Shown: positions 54,533 to 64,000 of the stretch, piece after piece
Layout of the letters: the number at the start of each line of letters is the position of its first letter
How positions within the stretch are numbered: position 1 is the first letter of the stretch
Assembly: GCF_035083965.1 (NCBI RefSeq)
Contig: NC_089738.1
Location: 20,238,734 to 20,302,733, forward strand
Source of the DNA: Branchiostoma lanceolatum
Lineage: Eukaryota > Chordata > Leptocardii > Amphioxiformes > Branchiostomatidae
Direction of reading: 5' to 3'
Length of the DNA: 64,000 bases
The notes under the pieces: model-generated
Database searches by the model: none
What the model was told of the DNA's origin: nothing
Seen by the model: the letters and a program-made list of their open reading frames with translations, nothing else
Translations under genes and position numbers: made by a program

Positions 54533-57449
54533 ATGTCACCCGTATGGGGCGGTATAACCCCAATGGTGCGTAAGTACATTGACTGATGATGATGTGTGTT
54601 TGAAACTGTAACCTTTTTGATGGATTTGTATGCATTTTAGTATGTACTAGGTAGTTCTTCAGGCTCTGAAGAAACATGGCTATTTTAGGCCCCCTAGCAG
54701 TATATCAAGGTACTGCAGCATTGCACGAAGACACCCCCTTCCTGGAAGTAGTAAGTAAGTGCAAGGCTAGGCCTATATTAGGCATGAACAAATTCACAAA
54801 AACTACCTATTTGCGGAGGTATGAGAACTTGTTGTCTTGTTGTTAAGTGTATTTATTGTAAGTCCTGTTAACATAGCCGTGTACAGTCCACCGGACTCAG
54901 GTTACGGGTGGTTCAAAGTTCAGGACATCATCTGGCAAAAACACAAACAGGTCGACACACAGTCATGGGGGGACCAACGAACGCATGATTTACAAAATGC
55001 AACATTCCTGGGAAGAAGACAAAAATACCATAAAGATTTCACAAAAGTCAGCAATTTTATGTCAATTTCTATTCAATTATTTCAGTCGTACACACGTGCA
55101 ATTGATGGCAAAATTACAGTCATCGTAAGTAGTAACGCTGTCCACTATAGAACTTAGCGCCGCCTGGCGGACAGACCAGGTACTGCACTACGCTGAGACA
55201 GGATAAGATATTGCCACGGAGATCGTTGCCATAGTTACTCACTACTTACATACAAACAAGAAACTACACATGCTACACAGGAAAGCTGCTTTCCTTAGTT
55301 ACCAGAAATCACGGGCCGGAAAGAATAAATTTTCATAAATCCAATTTTGCCATCAATTTTTTTTCTCAGTTATAAGCTTCTTTGTTAAACTACACTATAA
55401 AAATAACCAACACCCATGCAGCTCTGACAGATTTAAATAGGTTCTGCCCTGGAAGCAGGATTCTCATTGGCTGGTTTTAGATAGGCAACCAATAGGCCTT
55501 TAGTTTCACTCTACGGTAGCCAATGGGAAGGCGGCTTGCAGGGCTGCTCTACCATCCAGCAGAAAGGGGTTTATGCACAGTGGGATCTTCCATTATAGAA
55601 AGGCCACGGGGGGAACAAAGCTGCATTGGAAGTTTTGAAACTTTCGTTGTCTAAAAAAGATCTACGTTCTTCACAAAATCTGGACAACACCGAGGCGAGC
55701 TGAAGCTTCCCGTCTCAAAGTGGACCCTTCTCCCCCTACAAACCATGTGGACCGGTCCACTGTTCCGTGTTGCTAGGGCAACCACAGTAAACACATCCCC
55801 ACCCTCCCTAGGCCTCCTTCCGTACGATTGGCTGCCTGTATCGGTAATAGAAATGTTTTTTGTGGCGTTTTTGCCGTTTTCGTAGTGTGGAAAGTCGAAC
55901 ATTCCCAGTTTTGGCGTTGGAACTGTGGTCGGTTGGGCGGTCGAACTGCGGTACGTCCGAACTGCGGTACGTCCGAACTGCGGTACATGCGGGTTAGTAG
56001 TACATACAAGACAGGAACCTTCTAAGCAGAGCTCCTCAGGTTTAGTAAGAAGTCTTAAGTGTGTCACACAAAGTGTCAGACGCTTTTTTTACATGGAGCC
56101 TTAAAGGACAGATTGCTTTTCACAAGTCAGAAAGATCGAGTTACATCTTAGTTCTCTCTGAGAAAGTGTCAGAAATATCGAGTTACATCTTAGTTCTATG
56201 AGGATGTATCGAGTTACATCTTAGTTCTATGAGGATGTATCGAGTTACATCTTAGTTCTATGAGGATGTATCGAGTTACATCTTAGTTTTCTCTGAGGAG
56301 GAGTACCAAACTTTACATGCCCGGATTGCTGGGTTGTCATTGGTCCAAAGGAAACAGCAGACAAACAAGAGTGTGAAGATACGGACCAATGGAAGCCCTA
56401 CCATGCATTACCGTGGAGATGACCTCTGACCTCCAGGTGACCCCACGACCTTTGTAGTTTCTCATAGTGGAAAATAAATTTTTGGTGGATCTCATGCTAT
56501 CACTAACACATTTATAAACTTTGTACTGTACAATTTTTATCAATACAAGCAAATCTACAGAGTCAGCCCAAAATCTTCCTTTGTGCCTCTACCTACTACT
56601 TCATTCGTGATCTCGCCATGGATTTTCCTCTCTCAACCTTTCTTTCCCTCCTGCTATCCATACCTCCCATGTCAAACAACATGGGGGCAGGGTGTCACAT
56701 TTCAGGGGCTCTAAACTGTCCCCGCCTTTTTCTTTCCTGGTTTTCAAAGGGAGTTTTGGGTCTTCCAACGCCAAACGGCCGTCAGCTGCCTGCCTGTGTC
56801 CAATTCTCATCTGTCAAATCTACTAAAGGAACAACTTTGGTTTCTCTGGGTTTCGTGGCCTAGAAGAGACCCCTGGCAGCTGGTGTAAGAACTGCAGCTG
56901 CCGCTCCAAAGAGTTAAAGTGAGGGAAGAATCAATCAAGTCTAGTCTAATCTCTTGTGGTAAAAACTTGTCCCCGAGTCCCCTTCTTATAGACATCTCAG
57001 TCCCCTCCTTAAAGACGTCTTAGTCCCCTCCTTAAGAAGTCTTCTCCCGCGGTTAAGAACGTCGACAGGTGCGTCGCCTTGGCACGTGCAGGAGAAGACA
57101 CAGCGTCGCTAACGTCCCGTCTCAGTGCATAGTTACGACTCATCCCTCCCTGCCGACGGGCGGCGGGGTGACAGGCAGCTGTCAATCATTCTCCCCACCC
57201 AGATTAAGTTACAAGGAAATTTGTGATGTCTGAGATGGAGCTGTGTCCCCCCCGCCCACAGTGGTACGATCCTGACAGAGACAGATTTCAGTATTGCTTC
57301 TTGCTTTCCTTAGGAAATGATCAAAGGCCCGCCCCGGGGGCGTCGCCAAAAATAATCAGTTATAATGTAGTATTGTTTGGGGAAGCTGCTGCCCGGCTGC
57401 CTGCCGCCCCCCTCCCCGCCGGCCCGACCAGCCGGGACGAGACGGAGCT
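54533..57449. other. Intergenic and DLG 3' UTR; small repeats and CCAAT motifs
   Basis: CCAAT/ATTGG motifs cluster at about 55460, 55486, 55520 and 55827. A 15-bp direct repeat (GAACTGCGGTACGTCC) lies at about 55940-55985. A 31-bp repeat with ATCGAGTTACATCTTAG is present about five times at 56137-56288. No exon was recognised; the part next to 57450 is DLG 3' UTR. Confidence 0.5.
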
Positions 57450-60400
57450 TCACGTCAGCTTCTCCTTGGCGGGAACCCACGCCGTCTGCTGCGAGTTGTC
57501 CTGGATCACGCCCTTGACCTTGTCGTAGATCTCGTCGATGGTGTCGCCCTGCACGATCGCCGTGAAGTACTCGGCGAACTCCTGCTCGAGCTTCTGCGCA
57601 CGCTCGTACGTTTTCCTCGCCTGCTCCTCTGTGATTCGCTTGTTCATTTCCCTAAGGGGCAAAGGACACAGGTCAAGGGTCAAGGCTGATCATGTTGGAA
57701 TATGATTGACAACTTGGCATGCTGGGATACATACAGGAACAGTGTGATTGACACCTTGGCATGCTGGGGTATAGGAAGGAGTAGTATGATCAACAGATTG
57801 GCATGCTGGGATACATACAAGAGCAGTGTGATTGACATTGTGGCAGAGCAGTGCATGCTGGGATACCTACAGGAGCAGTGCATGCTGGGTACTCACATAA
57901 TGGACTCGATAGACTTGGGTTTGATGAAGATGGCGACGGGGAACAGCTGGGCCACCTGCAGACGCTTGATGGCGTTTCCGGAGACGTCCAGGATACAGTG
58001 CTTGCCCTGAAACACAGCACGCCACGTTAACCACGGTTCTGTTGCCATGGAAACACAGCACGTCATGTTAATCACGGTTCTGTTGCCATGGAAACACAGT
58101 TTGTCTCGTTCACCACGGTTCTGGCCATGGAAACACAACATGTTACCATGGCCCCTACATATCAGGTTTCCAATGACCAGCACAAAGCCATCTCTGCCCT
58201 TCAAGTCACCTTCAGAACTGTGAGGGACAAATGGCTACGATGTACTGGAGTATGTATGCTGGAGCATCATGGGATGCCCTCACAAAACAACTCTGCATCA
58301 TGGGATTTCCCAAGCAAAGATGGATGCATTCTGGAATTGATGCATCTTTTTAATTTCCTACAACAGTTTGTCTATGTCCAGACGAAGGAGGAAAACTTCT
58401 TTAATTGAAGCTACGCTGGTTCCGTACAGGTTATCATTGTACTGACCTTATCTGCTACTTCTTTAACTGAAGCTACGCTGGTTCCGTACAGGTTATCATT
58501 GTACTGCCCCGCCTCGATGAACAGGTGGTTCTGGATGTCCCGTTCCATCTGCTCGCGGGACGCCACGAAGTGGTAATCCCTGGCATCCACCTCGTATTCC
58601 CGCTTCGACCGCGTCGTGTCTGTAACCGGGGCAACAGTAACTTAGCAACAAGAAGGAGAGCAACACGACATGACTGACAATACACACTGATTATCAGGCA
58701 AGAACTCATGAATAACAAAAGGAGCCTACAACTCTCCTGGCACATTATAATTAGCCGGGCGGTTAGAGCGTTGGGCTCAAAACCAATAGGTCCCAGGTTC
58801 CGTATTTGCCATGAACAGTCTACTCACGTGGTACACAGCTCCCGAACTTGTCAGGAAACTCTGAGATGAGGTCATCATTTACGCGGTCCTGCGGGCGGGA
58901 AAACAGTTGTTACAGAACTGTCTGACTGGAAATGTGAAGAACAGGTTTTACATCACATTAAATCTTCTTTAGAGAACCTGACATGCATGTAACCATTGAA
59001 CAACAAAGAATATGTGGCTACAATCATCTCATGTTTTCCATTCATTCATACCCCCTCTGTTGATGAAGGTTAGCCAAAGTTTGGGCCTTCTAGTCACTAT
59101 GACAACCCAACGGACAAACGCAACAAATGTAAAGCTAAGGTTCTAATTTTACGGAGACGCCTTTTGCATTCATGATTTTTGTTTTGCAGCACAAATTTTA
59201 CTTCTGTCTGTCTTACCTTCAATGGCCCCAGTATGATCACTGGTCTTGTGTATTTCACTGGAAGGAAAAAAGAATTTCTGTTGTTACATTTTCTGTTCCA
59301 AACCTGAGTGTTTCCTCTGGTGTGATGTTCATACATGTTCAGCAAAACTTGGATAATATTTCGTAGAATTTACTCTGTCACTACTTCAGCTGATTACCAT
59401 GTTCTATTTCTTGTTGCTTAATTACTTTTCTAACAATTGCAGGCATGTAACAACACACTGAGGCGTACAGTAATGATTTATCAATACTATTGTCTAAATC
59501 GCAAAAAAAAAGACTGCATCTGACAACACAACTGTGTAACTGTGTTTGGTCCTGCAGCGATAGTGTTTGTTTGTTTGTTTGTTTGTTTGTGCTACTTACA
59601 CTCTTGTTGTACAACAGCCTCGTATGACAGAACTGGTCCTGCAGCGATAGTGTTTGTTTGTTTGTTTGTTTGTTAGTGCTACTTACACTCTTGTTGTACA
59701 ACAGCTTCGTATGACAGAACTGGTTCTGCAGCGATAGTGTTTGTTTGTTTGTTTGTTTGTTTGTTAGTGCTACTTACACTCTTGTTGTACAACAGCCTCG
59801 TATGACAGAACTGGTCCTGCAGCGATAGTGTTTGTTTGTTTGTTTGTTTGTTTGTTAGTGCTACTTACACTCTTGTTGTACAACAGCTTCGTATGACAGA
59901 ACTGGTTCTGCAGCGATAGTGTTTGTTTGTTTGTGTGTTTGTTTGTTAGTGCTACTTACACTCTTGTTGTACAACAGCTTCGTATGACAGAACTGGTTCT
60001 GCAGGGATAGTGTTTGTTTGTTTGTGTGTTTGTTTGTGCTACTTACACTCTTGTTGTACAACAGCCTCGTATGACAGAACTGGTCCTGCAGCGATAGTGT
60101 TTGTTTGTTTGTTTGTTTGTTAGTGCTACTTACACTCTTGTTGTACAACAGCTTCGTATGACAGAACTGGTTCTGCAGCGATAGTGTTTGTTTGTTTGTG
60201 TGTTTGTTTGTTAGTGCTACTTACACTCTTGTTGTACAACAGCTTCGTATGACAGAACTGGTTCTGCAGCGATAGTGTTTGTTTGTTTGTGTGTTTGTTT
60301 GTTAGTGCTACTTACACTCTTGTTGTACAACAGCTTCGTATGACAGAACTGGTTCTGCAGCGATAGTGTTTGTTTGTTTGTGTGTTTGTTTGTTAGTGCT

Positions 60401-63304
60401 ACTTACACTCTTGTTGTACAACAGCTTCGTATGACAGAACTGGTTCTGCAGCGATAGTGTTTGTTTGTTTGTGTGTTTGTTTGTTAGTGCTACTTACACT
60501 CTTGTTGTACAACAGCTTCGTATGACAGAACTGGTTCTGCAGCGATAGTGTTTGTTTGTTTGTTTGTTTGTTTGTTGGTGCTACTTACACTCTTGTTGTA
60601 CAACAGCCTCGTATGACAGAACTGGTCCTGCAGCGATAGTGTTTGTTTGTTTGTTTGTTTGTTTGTTGGTGCTACTTACACTCTTGTTGTACAACAGCTT
60701 CGTATGACAGAACTGGTCCTGCAGCGATAGTGTTTGTTTGTTTGTGTGTTTGTTTGTTAGTGCTACTTACACTCTTGTTGTACAACAGCTTCGTATGACA
60801 GAACTGGTTCTGCAGCGATAGTGTTTGTTTGTTTGTGTGTTTGTTTGTTTGTTAGTGCTACTTACACTCTTGTTGTACAACAGCCTCGTATGACAGAACT
60901 GGTCCTGCAGCGATAGTGTTTGTTTGTTTGTTTGTTTGTTTGTTGGTGCTACTTACACTCTTGTTGTACAACAGCCTCGTATGACAGAACTGGTCCTGCA
61001 GCGATAGTGTTTGTTTGTTTGTTTGTTTGTTTGTTAGTGCTACTTACACTCTTGCTGTACAACAGCCTAGTATGACAGAACTGGTTCTGCAGCGATAGTG
61101 TTTGTTTGTTTGTTTGTTTGTTTGTTTGTTTGTGCTACTTACACTCTTGTTGTACAACAGCCTCGTATGACAGAACTGGTCCTGCAGCGATAGTGTTTGT
61201 TTGTTTGTTAGTGCTACTTACACTCTTGTTGTACAACAGCCTCGTATGACAGAACTGGTCCTGCAGCGATAGTGTTTGTTTGTTTGTTTGTTTGTTTGTT
61301 GGTGCTACTTACACTCTTGTTGTACAACAGCCTCGTATGACAGAACTGGTCCTGCAGCGATAGTGTTTGTTTGTTTGTTTGTTTGTTTGTTAGTGCTACT
61401 TACACTCTTGCTGTACAACAGCCTAGTATGACAGAACTGGTTCTGCAGCGATAGTGTTTGTTTGTTTGTTTGTTTGTTTGTTTGTTAGTGCTACTTACAC
61501 TCTTGCTGTACAACAGCCTAGTATGACAGAACTGGTTCTGCAGCGATAGTGTTTGTTTGTTTGTTTGTTTGTTTGTTTGTTTGTGCTACTTACACTCTTG
61601 TTGTACAACAGCCTCGTATGACAGAACTGGTTCTGCAGCGATAGTGTGTTTGTTTGTTTGTTTGTTTGTTTGTTAGTGCTACTTACACTCTTGTTGTACA
61701 ACAGCCTTGTATGACAGAACTGGTCCTGCAGCGATAGTGTGTTTGTTTGTTTGTTTGTTTGTTAGTGCTACTTACACTCTTGTTGTACAACAGCCTCGTA
61801 TGACAGAACTGGTTCTGCAGCGATAGTGTTTGTTTGTTTGTTTGTTTGTTTGTTAGTGCTACTTACACTCTTGTTGTACAACAGCCTCGTATGACAGAAC
61901 TGGTTCTGCAGCGATAGTGTTTGTTTGTTTGTTTGTTTGTTTGTTAGTGCTACTTACACTCTTGTTGTACAACAGCTTCGTATGACAGAACTGGTTCTGC
62001 AGCGATAGTGTTTGTTTGTTTGTTTGTTTGTTTGTTAGTGCTACTTACACTCTTGTTGTACAACAGCCTCGTATGACAGAACTGGTCCTGCAGCGATAGT
62101 GTTTGTTTGTTTGTTTGTTTGTTTGTTAGTGCTACTTACACTCTTGTTGTACAACAGCCTCGTATGACAGAACTGGTTCTGCAGCGATAGTGTTTGTTTG
62201 TTTGTTTGTTTGTTTGTTAGTGCTACTTACACTCTTGTTGTACAACAGCCTCGTATGACAGAACTGGCTCTGCAGCGATAGTGTTTGTTTGTTTGTTTGT
62301 TTGTTTGTTTGTTTGTTAGTGCTACTTACACTCTTGTTGTACAACAGCCTCGTATGACAGAACTGGTTCGTCGACCCCCCCTGTGGAGAGACAACAGGAC
62401 GAGTCAGCACGGTTCAAAGGTGGGAGTTCAAGGTTCAGAGTTCAGGGTTAACAGGGCACCACGAGGCTGGGAGTTCCACACACAGGGCAACAGTCTCCCT
62501 TACCCGCCGACCAGGCATAGTCACTATGGCAACAGTAACTATGGTGATGGTCACAACAAATGGGAAGCCAAAGTTTGAACCATGCATAGTCTCTATGGCA
62601 ACAGTAACTATGGTGATGGTAGCAACAAATGGAAAGCCAAGGTGCTAATTCTACTGACACACCTTTATGCATTCATGATTTTTGATTTGCATCTCAAATT
62701 ATAATTTACAGAAAACTGAAGTATTCAACATGTCTCTATTTGTAGCAAAAACACTGATGGTGAAAACATGATGGAAAGCCCAAAGACTTGCCCACAATCG
62801 GCATGCAGATGAACAATGGTGGCAGTATGTGTTGTACATGATCTGATGTCAAACGTACATAGTAGAACTCTTTATGGATGTTTCAACTCAACTTTTGGAC
62901 AATTTCGCCTCAATTTTTCACAATTTTTGAACCATGACCTTCACAGAGGTGAACCCAAACAAACAGCTTTGAACATTTTGAAGTGAAAACTGCCATCTAG
63001 AATGGTCACTTTTAGACTTTAAATTGGCTCGAAAGTTCAAGACAAAGACTGAGTTTAACAGTGGAAAAATTTGGGTGTCATTTTTTGCGTTGGAAATCAT
63101 CGCAGTTCAACCTTCTTCAATAGATATTTTTAAATCATTAATGTTGAGATTTTTCTCTCAGAAGTTGGTGACATCAAACCATCCCAGCACGACAAAACAC
63201 ATGCAGAGGACGATTGGGGGAAGAAAGGCAGAAGAGAAGAGCTGCAGGATGGATGCAGAAGAATAGAGGGAAGGTTTTACCCTCCGACTCGCCAGTAATT
63301 TCAC
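57450..63304 (-). CDS. DLG: Discs large MAGUK scaffold, C-terminal exons (5' end outside window)
   Basis: Exons in gene order: 63304-63281 (24-nt microexon, tentative), 62380-62330, 59257-59217, 58888-58828, 58619-58447, 58006-57897, 57651-57450 (TGA). Phases agree throughout. The peptide runs [108 protein letters not shown] and ends [10 protein letters not shown]. This is the hook plus the catalytically inactive guanylate-kinase domain of the DLG1-4 family. PDZ and SH3 exons must lie beyond 64000. The protein organises cell junctions and synapses at the membrane. At least four of its junctions are tied to tandem repeats. Confidence 0.95.
57690..57896 (-). repeat. About 42-bp repeat downstream of a DLG donor, 4-5 copies
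   Basis: On the gene strand the intron starts GTGAGTACCCAGCATGC; repeats carry GTA(T/G)GTATCCCAGCATGC, each again a donor-like GTATGT or GTAGGT followed by the same CCCAGCATGC. Confidence 0.85.
58010..58150 (-). repeat. About 46-bp repeat upstream of a DLG acceptor, 3 copies
   Basis: On the gene strand units read CCATGGCAACAGAACCGTG..TGCTGTGTTTC; the true acceptor is GTGCTGTGTTTCAG|GGC at 58006. Confidence 0.85.
58400..58446 (-). repeat. Duplicate of DLG exon sequence forming the start of the intron
   Basis: The intron opens GTCAGTACAATGATAACC and continues TGTACGGAACCAGCGTAGCT, a copy of coding sequence [13 protein letters not shown] just inside the exon. The unit is about 62 bases, and the donor lies within the copy. 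Confidence 0.92.
58750..58812 (+). mobile_element. tRNA-like SINE head fragment
   Basis: GCGGTTAGAGCGTTGGGCTC followed by AGGTCCCAGGTTCCG has box A/box B spacing of a tRNA. No further SINE body is recognised. Confidence 0.5.
59550..62329 (-). repeat. About 30 decoy copies of a DLG exon end and donor, about 91-bp units
   Basis: On the gene strand each unit carries CTGCAG, AACCAGTTCTGTCATACG, AGGCTGTTGTACAACAAGAG, then T|GTAAGTAGCAC and a (CAAA)n tract, before CTATCG(C/-)TGCAG of the next unit. The true exon is the first copy on the gene strand (62380-62330); its 5' part (GGGGGGTCGACG) is unique to it. Unit length varies mainly through the CAAA tract. Variants (AGCTTCG, AGCCTAG) cluster in neighbouring units. 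Confidence 0.96.
62400..63280. other. DLG intron
   Basis: It contains a duplicated block (GCATAGTC(A/T)CTATGGCAAC, GTAACTATGGTGATGGT) at about 62514-62560 and 62584-62625. Otherwise nothing is recognised. Confidence 0.6.
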
Positions 63305-64000
63305 CTGAGTGACGGAAAGAATGAAGACAAGATGGAGGACAGAATGTCAGGAATGCGGCAAAAATCAGACAATTCCGTGAATGAGGCAAAAATGATGAGA
63401 AAAGTTACAAAGCAAAGTTTACAAAACATGAAAAACTAGAATTACATGGTTTATAAAATTCTTAATGTCATGAAATATGAATATCAGATGTTGACTGGAG
63501 TAGATGTGTATTTTGTGGACCTCGGGGAAAATAGTGGAGACAAAAACGACAAGAAGAGACGGGATACACAGAGATGATGAGAGAGAGATGTGACAACTAG
63601 AGAGAGGTGATGTAGAGAAACATATGATATCTAGAGAGAGGGGGTGTGATAGGTAATATAGCATGTAGAGAATTCTAAACCTACAAACAGAACTGAACCT
63701 GGAGTGAGTTCAGAGAGAGAGAGAACAAAAGAAGTGTTTTAGAGAGAAGTGTAGTAAGTATCAAGCCTCTTTGCAGAAGGAATTTTGCCAATTTTGCATG
63801 TTTGAAATGGTGACCTCTGACCCCTATATGCGCCAGAGGTCACACTGCAGGTCAAGGTTCATCAATGGTTTTGGACTTCTGTCTGCAAAGAGGCTGAACT
63901 GACAGGAGTGATAAGAGAAGACAGGACAGCTGAGAGTAGGACAGAAACAGGGCAGAAACAGGTTTGAAACGGTACAGAAACAGAGCAGTTAGAAGACGAA
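63305..64000. other. DLG intron, purine-rich
   Basis: GAGAGA-rich sequence; a short inverted pair (CAAGCCTCTTTGCAGA at about 63762 and TCTGCAAAGAGGCTGA at about 63882) flanks a segment with TGACCTCTGACC. No exon is supported before the window ends. Confidence 0.5.

Noticed and set aside
54837-55157. 106-codon plus-strand frame
   Set aside because: No recognisable family, no splice context and no codon bias; most likely chance.
57702-58010. Plus-strand frames opposite the DLG exons
   Set aside because: They are antisense shadows of the DLG guanylate-kinase exons and of the 42-bp repeat.
1-64000. Retroviral or other capsid-bearing virus-like elements
   Set aside because: I saw no long terminal repeats, no integrase or capsid-like peptide, and no Polinton-type ends in the window.

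Overview
The window looks like a piece of a cephalochordate (amphioxus, Branchiostoma-like) nuclear genome. The evidence is short phase-conserved exons with GT/AG introns, single pre-duplication versions of genes that vertebrates carry in several copies (AP1S, DLG), several tRNA-derived SINE families, and an extreme load of minisatellites. There are no bacterial operons, CRISPR arrays or intact viral elements. Species is inferred, not proven.

Layout. 1-24,100 is repeat-rich and gene-poor. It holds one unidentified minus-strand gene (a 5' coding exon at 18039-18597, with a possible exon of the same or another gene at 554-735), a 1.6-kb array of 23-bp units, and a satellite of about 5.4 kb with 57-bp units. 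The satellite unit appears to derive from the tail of a tRNA-SINE, and the array is split by a 1,957-bp TIR element. A 463-bp hAT-type element lies at 21121-21583. 24136-26766 is an intronless ORF for a leucine-rich-repeat membrane receptor, followed by a 28-bp satellite. 28,000-32,000 is intergenic with fold-back elements.

From 32 to 64 kb six genes alternate in strand: DYNLT2B (+), DHRS12 (-), AP1S (+), GPALPP1 (-), PIN4 (+) and DLG (-, 5' end outside the window). DHRS12/AP1S and GPALPP1/PIN4 are head-to-head pairs with 672 and 311 bp between start codons, so bidirectional promoters are likely. I rebuilt every coding exon of the first five genes and the exons for the C-terminal guanylate-kinase region of DLG; all splice phases agree. 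The genes work in unrelated processes: dynein-2/ciliary transport, a short-chain dehydrogenase, clathrin adaptor AP-1, a nuclear protein of unknown role, a parvulin prolyl isomerase, and a junction/synapse scaffold.

The most striking property is that many exon-intron boundaries in these genes sit inside, or at the edge of, tandem repeats whose unit contains the splice site itself. Examples: about 31 copies of a DLG exon end with its GTAAGT donor, 8 copies of a DHRS12 donor, about 14 copies of a DYNLT2B donor, 5 copies of a DYNLT2B acceptor, 5-6 of an AP1S donor, about 7 acceptor-like units in PIN4, and a repeated stop codon in GPALPP1. I recall that minisatellites spanning exon-intron boundaries ('mirages') were reported at amphioxus Adh; I cannot check this here. 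What may be new is the density: more than ten junctions in six adjacent genes.
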